64,000 nt of DNA from Pseudogymnoascus destructans. Taxonomy: Eukaryota > Ascomycota > Leotiomycetes > Thelebolales > Thelebolaceae. The stretch spans positions 1,178,001-1,242,000 of the forward strand of contig NW_020167523.1 in assembly GCF_001641265.1 (NCBI RefSeq). The letters are read 5' to 3'. Below, one piece after another: positions 1 to 10,555 of the stretch. How positions within the stretch are numbered: the first letter of the stretch is position 1; each line of letters opens with the position of its first letter. The translations under genes were made by a program, and so were the position numbers. Under the pieces are notes generated by a model. That model was not told where the DNA came from and ran no database searches. It saw only the letters and a program-made list of their open reading frames with translations.

Positions 1-647
1 GGAGGGAGGAGGGAAAGCAGAAAGGTTACATCAGGATAATAATCGCTCATTCTAGACATTTATTTGGCGCTCCCCGTCTTCCTTTTTTTTTGTTGCTTTT
101 TGGTTTTTAATCTTTTTGCGTCGTTGCTTTTTTAAGTTACTTTGGATTAGGATGGGGGGGGGGGTACCCTGAAGATGAGATGGCGGGGAGGTGCTTTGGA
201 CTGACCTTTGTGTGTTTGGAAGGCGTCGGTGCATACACCAATGGCTGGCTGGATGATGCGGAAATTAGAGTAGGAATGAGATAGCCTCTTAATGCCGTCA
301 GGATGACTGGATTGTTTGTGCGGTATGAGTGAATGGCTTGTGAGATATCAGAGGGGATGATGTGGTGATTGGTGGGTGAGTGTGCACGCAGGGGTTGGGT
401 GGGAGTTGTAGGTAGGAAGCACGGATATGTTATGGGGTGTACATTCGTCCTGCCAATTTGCCGAATGTGTAATTCTACAAAGCCAGCTTCTTACATGCGT
501 CCCCCGCTGTTTCTTTCCAGACCACCTTCAAAGGGCATCATCTATCAAACGCCAACCAAACTCCAACCAAATGCACCGCTTGCCCCCAGCAAACCCGCAC
601 GCCACTCCATCCTACAAATCCACCCCCTCACCCATCCCCAACCTCCC
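1..647. other. gene-free left edge
   Basis: I see no supported coding region here. The stretch holds the 3' flank of cdc73, a T-rich patch near 83-135 and a G9 run near 155-164. Short open frames on both strands have low-complexity translations and no recognisable domain. Confidence 0.5.
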
Positions 648-2016
648 CTAAGCATTGACCGGCCCACTCTCCTTCGACCAGCCCTTAACCCTCATAATCT
701 CCTCCACCCCCCTCCACACCGCCTCCACCCCCTCCCTATCCCTCCACCTCGTCTCCTTCCCCCCACTCCACGGATCAAGCGCCACACTCACAACACCCCT
801 CCCCCACCCCCTCACCGCCTCCGGCACCGCCTCCCCTCTCCATCCCACATACACGCCCAGCGCGTGCCTAAACAGCTCTTGCGGGGCTTGCCACTTGTAG
901 TTCTTAAACTGCCACGTCTGCCCCGTCGTGAACACCGCTACCACACGCGCCCAGTACTCCGGCTTGAATTGCTCGGGGGAATCAACGACAATGAAGCGGA
1001 TGGGGCGGGTTGTGTCGATGGACGGGATTATGCGGGAGAGATGCAGGATTGTGGAGGTGGAGGTGGAGAGCGAGTCGGAGGGGGGGACGTAGAGCCCGCT
1101 TTCGAGGAAGGATTTTATGTTCGACATGCGCAGGAGAGAGGAGGCGGAGGGGGAGACGAGGATGATTGGGTCGGGGCGGCGGGTGGGTTTGGGGTTGTGT
1201 GGGAGCGCGGTGGGTCGCGCGCTGTGGGAGGAGGAGGCGGGGGCGCCGGGCTTGCGGCCGATGAAGGTTTGGGCGATTTTGCGGACGTGGGAGAAGTCCT
1301 GTTGGGGGTGAGGTTAGCTTTGCTTCTCTCCCAATATCACGTCAATGTAAGGAGGGGTGGGGGATGGCTGGGAATGGGAAAGGGGAAGAGAAGGGGGGGG
1401 GCCGAACAGTAGGCTTCACACCGCGCAACACGCTATTCCGATCACCCATCCTCCGCTCCCCGTTATAAATCTCCTGCAACCTCGGATCGACTGTGCGATT
1501 CCTCGCCCCCGCCCCAGCCGCAGCCGGCGCAACCGCCTTCCCCGCCGCAACCTGCGCGCTCGCTGCCGCGCCCGCCGCGTCCGCTGCAAGAGGACGGATA
1601 TACTCGCTCTCCTCCGACGCGCCCTCAAGCCATGTAATCAGATCCAACCTCTCCACGAACGCGAGGTTCTGGACCGTCCCCCCCGCCCCGCCATCAGCGG
1701 TGAGAGCAGTGTTGAGTGCGAGCGCCGCGGCGTTGTAGTCTGGGATTGCGACCTCGCGCTTGAGCCAGGCGAAGTAGATACTCCTCAAATCGACGGGTTT
1801 GGAGGAGGAGAGGAAGCGCGTTGGGGTCGTGAGGGCGAGGGAGGTGGAGGAGTGGGGGAAGTGGAGGTATTGCGCGCTGGAGAGGGGGATGTCGTCGGCG
1901 GTTTGGGGTGTGGTTGGGGGGGTGGAGGTGAGGGTTGGGAGGGCGGCGGTGGAGGAGGCGATGGACTGGCGGAGGAGGAGGAGCGCGTCGTGCTGGGGGC
2001 TATCCGCGGATGCCAT
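648..2016 (-). CDS. cdc73: Cdc73, Paf1 complex subunit (parafibromin family)
   Basis: Subunit of the nuclear Paf1 complex, which travels with RNA polymerase II and promotes histone modification and elongation. Two exons: 2016-1408 and 1298-648, with a 109-nt intron (1299-1407) whose acceptor is CCCAACAG. Joining gives 419 aa and restores the family motif ILRGVKPT/DFSHVRK across the splice. The C-terminal Cdc73 domain (about residues 258-415) contains RFIVVDSPEQFKPEYW, VVAVFTTGQTWQFKNYKW and GVYVGWRGE, all typical of the Ras-like Cdc73 fold. I chose the ATG at 2016 (MASADSPQHDALLLLRQ) because the family begins this way; the open frame runs further upstream to 2208 but that part has no family resemblance. 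The linker is Ala/Pro-rich. The gene is divergent from the gene at 2672. Confidence 0.95.
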
Positions 2017-2307
2017 CTTGAGGTGCGGCGCGGATATGGGGTTGGATATGTTGATGCTGGGTGGTGGTGGTGTTGGTTGTTGGTCTTGGTGGTTTTGGAG
2101 CTCGGCGGCTTCGAGGTGAAGTTGGATAATACACACGGTAGCCGCACTAATCCAAACCCGCATGATTAGTGCCTTAGGCCAAAAGCTTGTTATAACCAAG
2201 GGAATCAATCAGTTGGATCGGCACTGGTCAACATACATGGCCTTATCTTACATTATATATTCTAAACCTCACCAGCATGATGAACCAATGCCATTAAGTA
2301 TTATAAA

Positions 2308-2376
2308 CTGATGGTTCCTCTCTCTTCCTAACGTCTGGGCAACGAAGAGACGTTGGGAAGAGAGAGGAACCATCAG
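2308..2376. repeat. 29-bp inverted repeat (hairpin)
   Basis: Arms 2308-2336 and 2348-2376 are complementary with a single T/C difference (a G-U pair in RNA), around an 11-nt loop. It lies in the divergent cdc73 promoter region. Confidence 0.9.
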
Positions 2377-2452
2377 TATTTCAACCAGAATCAATATTTC
2401 TATTTGATAGACTGGTTCTTCTTGCCAAAGATAACCTGTCCCATTAAAGTTA

Positions 2453-2486
2453 AGAACGTGCCTTCCTGTATTGGAAGGCACGTTCT
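2453..2486. repeat. 14-bp perfect inverted repeat
   Basis: Arms 2453-2466 and 2473-2486 pair perfectly around a 6-nt loop, about 75 bp after the larger hairpin. Confidence 0.9.
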
Positions 2487-2671
2487 CATACAGGAATTTT
2501 CTCTGGTAGGTTGGATTGGGACGGAATGACCGTAACTACCTTCATAACATCATATTACTTTCATTTCTGTTGTCAGCGACGTCCTTATTCCCTAACCATA
2601 TTTTTCCACTCTCTTCAAGAGTTCTTAGCTTTATTTCTTGTTGAAAGCTTTAAGCTGATAATATTCCCATC

Positions 2672-4520
2672 ATGGCGAGCCCTGCTCAGAAGATATCAAT
2701 TACGGACGTCACAGATACCGATACCGATCATGATGGTGATGCCGACGACGAGTATATTGAGAGACAAGAAGGCCTGTCCCCGCAAAGTACGAGTACTTTC
2801 ACGCAGCAGGTGATAGTTTCCGAGGAAGTGACAGCTGAACAAGGCTCCGGTCAAGTCACTGGTCAGATCACAGGCCATGTTGCTGAGGTTGAAGTTACGA
2901 AACCAACCGGAGATGGTAAGGGGAAGCAACCTACTTCGCGGAAAGTTAAAGTTTCACAAGCTACCGGCACGATTACTGGGAAATTGCCTACCTCCAAAGA
3001 TGCGAAACAAGTTAAGGTTTCTAGCCAGGTCACTGAAGTGACCGCTACCCAAGAATTAACGAACGCCTCTGGGCCAGGTGTTGGACCATCCACGCCTCGG
3101 AATAGCCGGTCAATCAAAAAGGCTATATCAGCGGTGTTAGACGGGTCGCCTTTCAGAAGCTCGTTGTCAAACAATGAGGGCAAGCCCCTCTTTAAGGACT
3201 CCGGGGAGTTGAATAGCTCAAATAACTCCACACCTCAGCCAAAGCCAAAGCCGGTATCTCAAACTGCCGCAGATCCTCCTCGGCCTCCTGTGCTCGGTTA
3301 TGAATGGGTTTGGTTTCCTGCAGGGTATTGGGCGGAGCGAGAAATTATTACACGGCCCGCGAAACATATTCGTCCTCCGAAGTGGGTTCGGAAATCGTTA
3401 CAAGAGAGCGGTCCCAGCACATATGGAAGCACAGTAGCTTCAGCACCGCGATCATTGAACGCTTCTGAGGTTTGGGCAAAGAATCCGAATGATGCGGAGG
3501 ATGAAGAGGAACAGGAGCTGGAGGGCGACGGTCCCCGAGGAAGACGGGCAATCAGTCCTGCGGGAATAATAAACCCTGATAGGGGAACTTCCACGCCAAA
3601 GGCTCTTTTGCGAAAGTTGCAGCAAATATCGCACAGTAGGAAGGCATCAGCATCAGGGCCATCTGCCGGAAAAGGAAAGGTAAGGCAGCTTTTGATATCC
3701 CGTTTGTATTCTACTCACTATTCCAGGGGCCCCAAGAACCAAGGCCTGAATCGCCGCTAATTGATTTGGAACGCCAAACAACGAACACGCTCCGAGGGAC
3801 ATCTCGCTTCTTTTCGCAGTTTCTAGCTACGAAAAAACAAAACGAGCGAGCGATGCACCCACTGAGCCCAAATGAGCAGTCGCTAAAGTTGCCTCGAAAA
3901 CGCTTTGGTTTGGCCCCCTGGCACCAAAATGATTCTGGTGACACAGTTCGGGCCGCCACCGCCACAAGCTCCATAAGAGAGCTATTGTTTGGCAAGACGC
4001 CTGCTTCTACTCCTCGGTCAGATGCCCCTCCCGCTGAACCCAGGCCCGACCAGTATTTTGGAGGTGAGATTCACTCTGAGTTCTTGATGAACTCCCATCC
4101 GGAAGTCGAACATTAAAGATGCTGAAATATGCAATAGTTGAAGTGCCTGGCTCACGCACTGTTGATGATGAGAATCAGGATGCCCAGGATAATACACCGC
4201 GATCACTTGACCAAGGAAGCCCTGAAAGAAGACGACGGTCTGCCATCGGTTCCCCACTTACACAAGCTGGAGACAGCGGACCATCTCGCCTGTTCCAGCC
4301 CGACTCAGGGAGCACCTTGGTTCCTGTGACATCAAATACAGAAAGCACGAACTTGCGAGACAGAGAGTGTGAACTTGCAACCCGAGGTTTACCCAGCCCA
4401 TCCGAACAAGGAAATTATGCCGTTGAACTCAAAGAGCACTTCAAATTTAGTCCATGCTGTCCGTTGCACCCCAGCTATACGGCTCCTGGTAAGGGATATT
4501 GTCCCTTCCACTCATCGTAA
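2672..4520 (+). CDS. unrecognised Ser/Thr-rich protein with Cys/His-rich tail
   Basis: I do not recognise this family. Proposed exons are 2672-3679, 3727-4063 and 4144-4520 (introns of 47 and 80 nt). All phases join and give 573 aa. The first 200 residues are rich in Thr, Val and Gln, with repeated VT/QVTG motifs. A compact aromatic segment, VLGYEWVWFPAGYWAEREI (about 209-227), is the most domain-like part and is followed by RPAKHIRPPKWVRKS. An acidic run (DAEDEEEQELEGD) follows. The extreme C terminus is CCPLHPSYTAPGKGYCPFH, a possible small metal-binding or disulfide knot. No signal peptide or membrane span is seen. The second intron acceptor (4142-4143) was chosen because the nearer AG at 4117-4118 leads to a stop within a few codons. 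Divergent from cdc73. Confidence 0.75.
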
Positions 4521-4956
4521 TATTCCTGGATATAGGAAGTGCTGGTTGCTGTGCAAAAGCATGTGTGAGAGCTGTGACCAGGGTGGCATGAGGGACAATA
4601 GATGGTAGAAATAGACAGACAGTGAGGATGGTAGTGCTCAAAAGGATAGAAATGGGGGGATTGGGAAAAGATGGGATTGCAGACATGGTTATAACTTCTG
4701 GGGTAATCCCTGCGGTGTATATATATGCTACGAGGAAGTTCATGGTGGCCTCTATTTACTTACGGTGCATACAGCAGAGTCTTTGCAATCCAAGCTGCCA
4801 CCTTTGATTTCCCTGAATTAAACCAGATCCGCAAGTGAACGTCAACGCCAAAAATGGTGAATGTATTTGTATCGAAAATCATCAACATAATTTACACGCT
4901 GGCCGCTAAGAGCCGATGAGGAAAACGCCCTGTTCTATTTATGGGATATACAACCC

Positions 4957-5621
4957 CTACGACTTGTTCTCCGCAGCTATCTTGGCCTCCATCTTTCTCC
5001 TCGCTGCCAAGATCATTTCTTCCCTCCTCTGCTGCATCAACGACTGCCTCTCGGTCTTATTTTGACTCCAGGCCTTCCCTCCGGGCGACCCGCCGGGCGA
5101 TCCGCCTGTCGTTTCCTTATCCTCGCTACTGGATGCGGCGAGCTTTGCTCCGAGGTTGTATCGCGAAATGAGGTCGGGTTGGGATGGCTTTGGCGCCTCC
5201 TTGATCGTGCCTGCGCCCGTTTGCGAAGAAGAAGTTGCTGCAGCTGGTTGGATTGGCGGTTGGAAAGTCTGTGGCGGCTGTACGGAGTTAGCTGATGCGC
5301 AGTGGCAATTTGAAGCAGGTCCGGGCTAGCATGACAACTCACCTCTTGAAGTCCTCTACCGCTCAGTATCCTCTCCGTCGTCGCCGCAATATTCCCTCCA
5401 TTCGTCTGCAAGTCCCACATTATCGTCCGCCGGGCAACCTGCGGGAACATCTGCTGCACCCTGTCCACATCTGCCTCCCTCACTCGTACGCCGCCCCTGC
5501 TCGAAGCTGATGGCTGGTCCGGAGATTGAGGCGCAGAGAAGAAAAAGTATCGGACGGCGAAGCCGCCCAGGAGGAGGATTATGACCAGTTGCGGTAGGTT
5601 TATTGTTTGGTCGTCCGCCAT
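4957..5621 (-). CDS. cue1: Cue1-like ER-anchored CUE-domain protein
   Basis: Homologue of yeast Cue1, which anchors and activates the E2 enzyme Ubc7 at the ER membrane for ER-associated degradation. Exons 5621-5343 and 5277-4957 with a 65-nt intron give 199 aa. Residues 9-28 form one membrane anchor (LPQLVIILLLGGFAVRYFFF). Residues 49-89 form a CUE domain with the MFPQ ubiquitin-binding motif and the TTERIL helix. After a Gln/Pro/Ser linker, the C-terminal part has LISRYNLGAKL and a basic helix, RREEMILAARRKMEAK, which matches the Ubc7-binding region of the family. Length is close to that of yeast Cue1 (about 200 aa). Confidence 0.92.
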
Positions 5622-6416
5622 GGTTGCTGTGCTGGCGCCTCGGTGGGTAGTGTCAGCAGTAGTGACGTTTGTATGAGCCTCTGAGCCGGGCGTGCAGCAT
5701 GAAGTATCCCGTGAGCTACAGTGCCGTTTTGCGATCGTGGTGCTGTATGTTATGTTTAATGATGGATTTCAGAATTTGGGATAAGGCGTGGATGATGGTG
5801 CTCTCAATGGTGACGGGAGTGGCAATAAAGTTACCAGGCGCGGATTATTATGTGCCGATCTGGAGATATCGTCATGTGCCTGGCACATCACACCAGCAAT
5901 AAGTAAGATACAAACTTCCACTCATTCACGGCTACTATTGTTAAGCTAGTTCCTCAAAAATAGAACCAAAGAGAAGGATTGTATCAGTTTAAATTGCTGA
6001 TATCAATTCACAGCTACATATGGACGGCCCTCTTCGGACTTTTGGGCGCCACCAGGACATATTCTCTCATGGTTCACCAGTTGTCCTATTAGTTGTCTCA
6101 TTTATTTCTCTGTTGCGCTCTTGTTAACTACATCATTGAATCCGCCTTTCCCTTACGAATAAGCCGTATGATGCCCAACTTTATGCAAGTCCTGTGTCGT
6201 ACTGTACAATCTATACCAGATTGACTGGAGTCAATATCTAGTGAGCAATCAAAGGAAGAATCTGATCAAAGGACCCAGCAGTTGTCAATATTTTCTTACA
6301 GATGATGTTTCCCACAGCAGCGCATTCATCTCACGCCGGCTCTTGGGTCTCCGACGTTCGTGCTGGAGCGCGTTCTTGTCAAGTTGAAGGGCAAATACCC
6401 AATCGCCGAGTGTTCT
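5622..6416. other. gene-free interval
   Basis: Upstream flank of cue1 and downstream flank of the GPI-like gene. Only short open frames without recognisable content. Confidence 0.5.
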
Positions 6417-6782
6417 CTACAACGCAGCGAGAGCAACGGCAGCAGCCACACCACCGACAGCCCACCCAGCGCAACCGGTAATCTGAGGCATCCCACCCGT
6501 GGATGCGGATGTCTTGACGGCCTTAGAATCGGTCCCAGTGGTGCCGGTAGGTGTGCTGGTTGGCGCAGAAGTGGCAGCTGGCCCGGTGGTGGCAGGGGGA
6601 CTCGAACCATCAGTGCTGGTGCTAATGGAGGCTTTACTGCCGTTGTAAATGGAGGATACATCGTGGACAACAGTTGCGGGGCCCCAAAGCGTCTCGGCAG
6701 CTTTGCCAGTAAGAGTCATTGTCGCGTCAGTCTTGTCAGAATCACTCTCGAAATTCGGAGAACCCGGTATTATACTGGTCAA
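6417..6782 (-). pseudogene. 3' part of a GPI-anchored cell-surface protein gene, 5' part not found
   Basis: The 121-aa open frame starts MTSIIPGSPNFESDSDK, continues with TMTLTGKAAETLWGPATVVHD, then a Ser/Thr/Pro-rich linker (about 48-95). It ends in a hydrophobic tail, GCAGWAVGGVAAAVALAAL, without a basic end, which is the layout of a fungal GPI-attachment signal. There is no N-terminal signal peptide, and I could not find an upstream exon encoding one between 6783 and 7225. It is therefore either a truncated gene or the last exon of a gene whose first exons I missed. A possible acceptor (CCAG) lies at about 6776-6779. Function unknown. Confidence 0.45.
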
Positions 6783-7225
6783 GGGGAAGGGAAAGGCCCA
6801 ACCAGACCTTTCAGTAGTTAAGGATCACAAACCTTGCACCCCATCTTCATATAAGGCGTGCTTAGTCATGTAACCTTATCAGAAACGACACATTGGTCGC
6901 CGTATTCGACCCCTTTGTGGGTTATTATAATTTCACAGAGGGAGTTTATGTGGTTTTTTAAATTGTAACTGCGGTTTCTATCGAATCCATGTTTTGCCTT
7001 TTTGTCGATACTTGACATGGCGGCAAACATGGACCGTGCAGGTATGTACCCCTTCACACCAATTAGCGTAACGCGTCTCAGCGCGACAATTATATTCCAC
7101 ATTTCCCTACCTGGGACCAAGCCAAAGTGGTCGTGTCTACTACTTCTTGAGGTCAATATTACCTGATATGCAGCCGCGAAACTGATTTACGGCTTCTATC
7201 ATGCTGGATTGGCAGTTTATTAGCA
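6783..7225. other. interval between GPI-like gene and orc4
   Basis: Promoter region of orc4. A 96-residue minus-strand open frame (6866-7156) lacks domain features; I see nothing else. Confidence 0.45.
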
Positions 7226-9836
7226 ATGGGTTCGAATAAGCGCAGTCGCCCGTTGGAGCAGCAGGTCAACGATTCCTCGCCAATGCCAAGCTCTGGCCGA
7301 CTGTCTGCGAAGAGGAGGAAGGTGAGCGGCAGTGGATCGTCACCTTCAACACCAAATTCTGTGGAGGTCGTGAAGAGGACATTGGGCAGAGCTGTGAGCC
7401 TGAAAGAGAATGAGCCTATCGACGATGACTCGAACCCGGAACCTTCCCCAACAAAGCAGCTCCTGGAAGATGAAGCTGCTGTCGAATCGATGAGCCTAAA
7501 ACCTACAAACGAAGCTGGAGCAGAGGCGGCACCGGAGTCTGAGCCACCAGACCGCTTTGCAGGACGCCAGGCGCGAAAGTCGGGGCGCTATTCGACAGAG
7601 GTCGCCGAAAGGCCGGTCCTGGAGCCGAAGAGCATCTTGACACCCAGCAAGAGAGGACGGGGCAGGCCACGGAAGAGCGTCGCTTTTGAACTGACGACAT
7701 CGGGGGAGGGTGACGTGGATCTGGGATTTAAAGATATCCCCATAGACCAGCCGCCTCCAATTGAGACCCCGACACCACGAAAGAGAGGCACACCTCCAAA
7801 AAATAGCGACCCCCAAGAGCAACCCCAAGGGCTCTTACAACCCGAGGAAGCCGATACCGCAGATGCATCACAAGAAGCTATACCACAAAAGAGAGGGAGA
7901 GGGAGACTGCGAAAAAATCATGACCCCCAAGAGCTCTCACGGGGGGGGAATGTCACCACAGACGTGTCAGAAGAAGCTGTACTGCCAAAGAGAGGGAGAG
8001 GGAGACCTCGAAAAATCCGCGACCCCAACGAGCTCTCAAAACCTGAGAAATACACTAAATCACCTAGAATACCAATTATTGTGGAGCCAGATGACGAAGA
8101 GGAGGAAGACGAGGAAGTTTGTGCTATATGTGAGAATGGAGACTCTGAAGCCCCGAATGAGATTATATTCTGCGATAGTTGCGACCTTGCTGTACATCAA
8201 GAATGCTACAATATTATCACGATCCCTGAAGGCGAATGGTTATGCAGCGACTGCCAACTAGAGGATCCAGCAATAGAGACGGCTGATGTTCAAGAAACGG
8301 TTCCAGAAATGGATGCCGAGTCTATTTTTGACATTGGCGGATCGGAGCCACCAGCTATACCAGGGCTGGAAGACCATCTAATGGCTATGCAAAGGCTTTT
8401 GCTAGACAAATTAACGGGGCGTAAGAGGCTGAAGTTGCATGATCTCGATGACGAGTTTCAAAAAGTATATCAAGTTGTTGAGCAGACGGTCATGTCAGGA
8501 GAGGGAAATTCTATGCTCGTCATAGGGGCGAGAGGTTCTGGAAAGACAACTGTGAGTATCCCTCGTTCCTTGATTGTAACATACTAATGCGCTCTCTAGC
8601 TTGTTGAAACAGTTATATCAGATCTCTCAATTGAGCATCGACAGAACTTCCACGTCGTTAGGCTTAATGGATTCACGCACACAGATGACAAGCTAGCGTT
8701 GCGGGACATCTGGAGGCAGTTGGGCCGCGAAATGGAAGTCGAAGAGGACCTGACTGCTAAGACCAACAATTATGCCGATACGTTGACTTCGTTGTTAGCT
8801 TTATTATCACATCCCACTGAGCTGTCGGAAGATAACGCAAACCACATGGCAAAGTCGGTTGTTTTCATTTTAGACGAGTTCGATCTTTTTGCATCGCATC
8901 CACGCCAAACTTTGCTCTACAATCTTTTCGATATTGCCCAGGCGAGGAAAGCGCCCATAGCTGTCTTGGGTGTGACAACAAAAATCGACGTCGTGGAGAT
9001 GCTCGAAAAGAGAGTTAAAAGTCGATTTAGCCACAGATACGTGCATCTGCCACTTCCGCGAAGCCTTCCAGCATTCTGGGAGATATGCAAGGAAGGACTT
9101 CAAGTGGATATGGATGAACTCGTTGATGGGGGATTTGATCCCGGGTTGCCTGGACAGGAGGAGTTCCTCGAGTACTGGGACTCAATGATTAACGTAAGTT
9201 GCCTATCTACTGGTGACTCTGTTTAGCTTCTAACGTCACATATAGTCTCTATACAACGATGATGCACCCTACAAAGCTCATCTACAAAGGATCTTCTACA
9301 GAAGCAAATCCATCCCCGCCTTCTTCAGCACCTGCATCCTCCCCATCGCGAGCCTCACACCTCGCTCCCTCCCACTCACCTCAGCCTCATTCCCCGTCCA
9401 ATCTACCCTCTCTCCCCCCGACTCGAAGCTCCACATCCTCCAGGGGCTCTCTGACCTCGACCTCACGCTCCTCATATGTGCCGCGCGCCTCGACGTCGTC
9501 CTTGACACCGACACGTGCAATTTCGCAATGGCATACGACGAGTACTCGACTCTAACAGCAAGGCAAAGGATCCAGGCCAGCAGCAGTGGCATTGGGGCAC
9601 TCAGCGCTAGTTATAAAGTGTGGGGCCGCGAGGTGGCTATGGGGAGCTGGGAGACGCTGGTCGACTACGAGCTGCTTGTTCCGGTTAGCATGGGAGCAGG
9701 GCCGATGGGTGGCCTTGGGGGAGGGGGTGTTGGGAGGGAAGGCAAGATGTGGAAGGTGGATGTTGGGTTGGAGGAGATCGCTGGCAGTGTGGGCGGGCTT
9801 ACAAGTGTCATGACGAAGTGGTGTAAGGAGATTTGA
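7226..9836 (+). CDS. orc4: origin recognition complex subunit 4 with AT-hooks and PHD finger
   Basis: ORC4 AAA+ subunit, which helps load MCM at replication origins. Exons 7226-8551, 8600-9193 and 9246-9836 (introns 48 and 52 nt; the first has an ACTAAT branch site) give 836 aa. N terminus: basic and disordered, with three AT-hook motifs at about residues 141, 221 and 254 (KRGRGRPRK, KRGRGRLRK, KRGRGRPRK). At about 296-345 lies a C4HC3 PHD finger (VCAICENGD...CDSCDLAVHQEC...GEWLCSDC), closest to the BRPF/Jade first-PHD style. Then the ORC4 core: Walker A GARGSGKTT near 433, Walker B VVFILDEFDLFA, sensor-like GVTTKIDVVEMLEKRVKSRF, and a C-terminal winged-helix region. AT-hooks in Orc4 are known from fission yeast; the PHD finger next to them is the unusual part. 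Confidence 0.93.
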
Positions 9837-10555
9837 GCATGTGCTTTGTCATGAATTGCTGTACCGGCATGATGATATAATGACAAGATATAGACGGTGA
9901 AGATAGAGTGCTATACTTCGTACGCATCGGCATGAATGTAATACAAACCTTAATGCCCGGCAATTTGTTTGACACAGTGCCGCCGACGCTAACAGCTGCC
10001 AAATATAAATTCTTCGACAGGGTAGTCTCAAAGAAACAACAATTGGGAAGTGAGCGGTCCTGTAACCGCGCAGCTCACAAACCTCAAATACAAAAATATC
10101 AATAGCCGCCCGCAATGTCTCTCCTCTGTATCCACAATCCCGTATCTTCACCACCTAAGCGCCCACAAAAGCTTCACTCTCGCCTGTGGACAAGTAGCGC
10201 GTCAGCGTGACAGGGACCCTGAAACGAAGCTTCTTCGCTTGGCGCCAAACACGCAAATGAGCGGCTGCGGTTCGTTCTGCGGAACGAACCGCAGCCGCTC
10301 ATTTGCTCACAACGGCAGCGTTTTGTTTCGAGGACGGCGTTACCTCGCACCTAAAATACTGAAAGATGGATTCGGACTTCTGCAGATACGAGGTCTCCAG
10401 CTGTCATAAAGGCGATGATGGGACGGTAAGTTTCAAGGTAGGTGCCCACTTTCTTTCGACTTGTTTGTTTCGTCTGTTATCTTCTTTCTATTTTATCGTC
10501 CATTGTGTTTTGGATAGCTGGGACGGGTTCCTTAGAAACTTTTTGAAACTTCACG
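9837..10555. other. orc4-GH76 interval
   Basis: Contains the 3' flank of orc4, the 5' flank of the GH76 gene and a perfect hairpin at 10253-10306. The small open frame at 10366 shows no recognisable protein. Confidence 0.5.
10253..10306. repeat. 25-bp perfect inverted repeat with 4-nt loop
   Basis: Arms 10253-10277 and 10282-10306 are exact reverse complements around TGCG. It lies about 250 bp upstream of the GH76 start codon and is GC-rich, so it would fold strongly if transcribed. Confidence 0.95.

Larger units (their letters stand above)
2017..2671. promoter_or_regulatory. divergent promoter region with two hairpins
   Basis: Shared upstream region of cdc73 (minus) and the gene at 2672 (plus). 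It contains two strong inverted repeats, at 2308-2376 and 2453-2486, listed separately. No coding region is supported. Confidence 0.5.

Noticed and set aside
369..1412. Plus-strand 347-residue frame
   Set aside because: Lies opposite cdc73; its Pro/His then Gly/Glu-rich translation is a shadow of the GC-rich codons of that gene.
4447..4743. Minus-strand frame with a hydrophobic stretch
   Set aside because: Overlaps the 3' end of the better-supported gene at 2672-4520 and has no family resemblance; the hydrophobicity is composition-driven.
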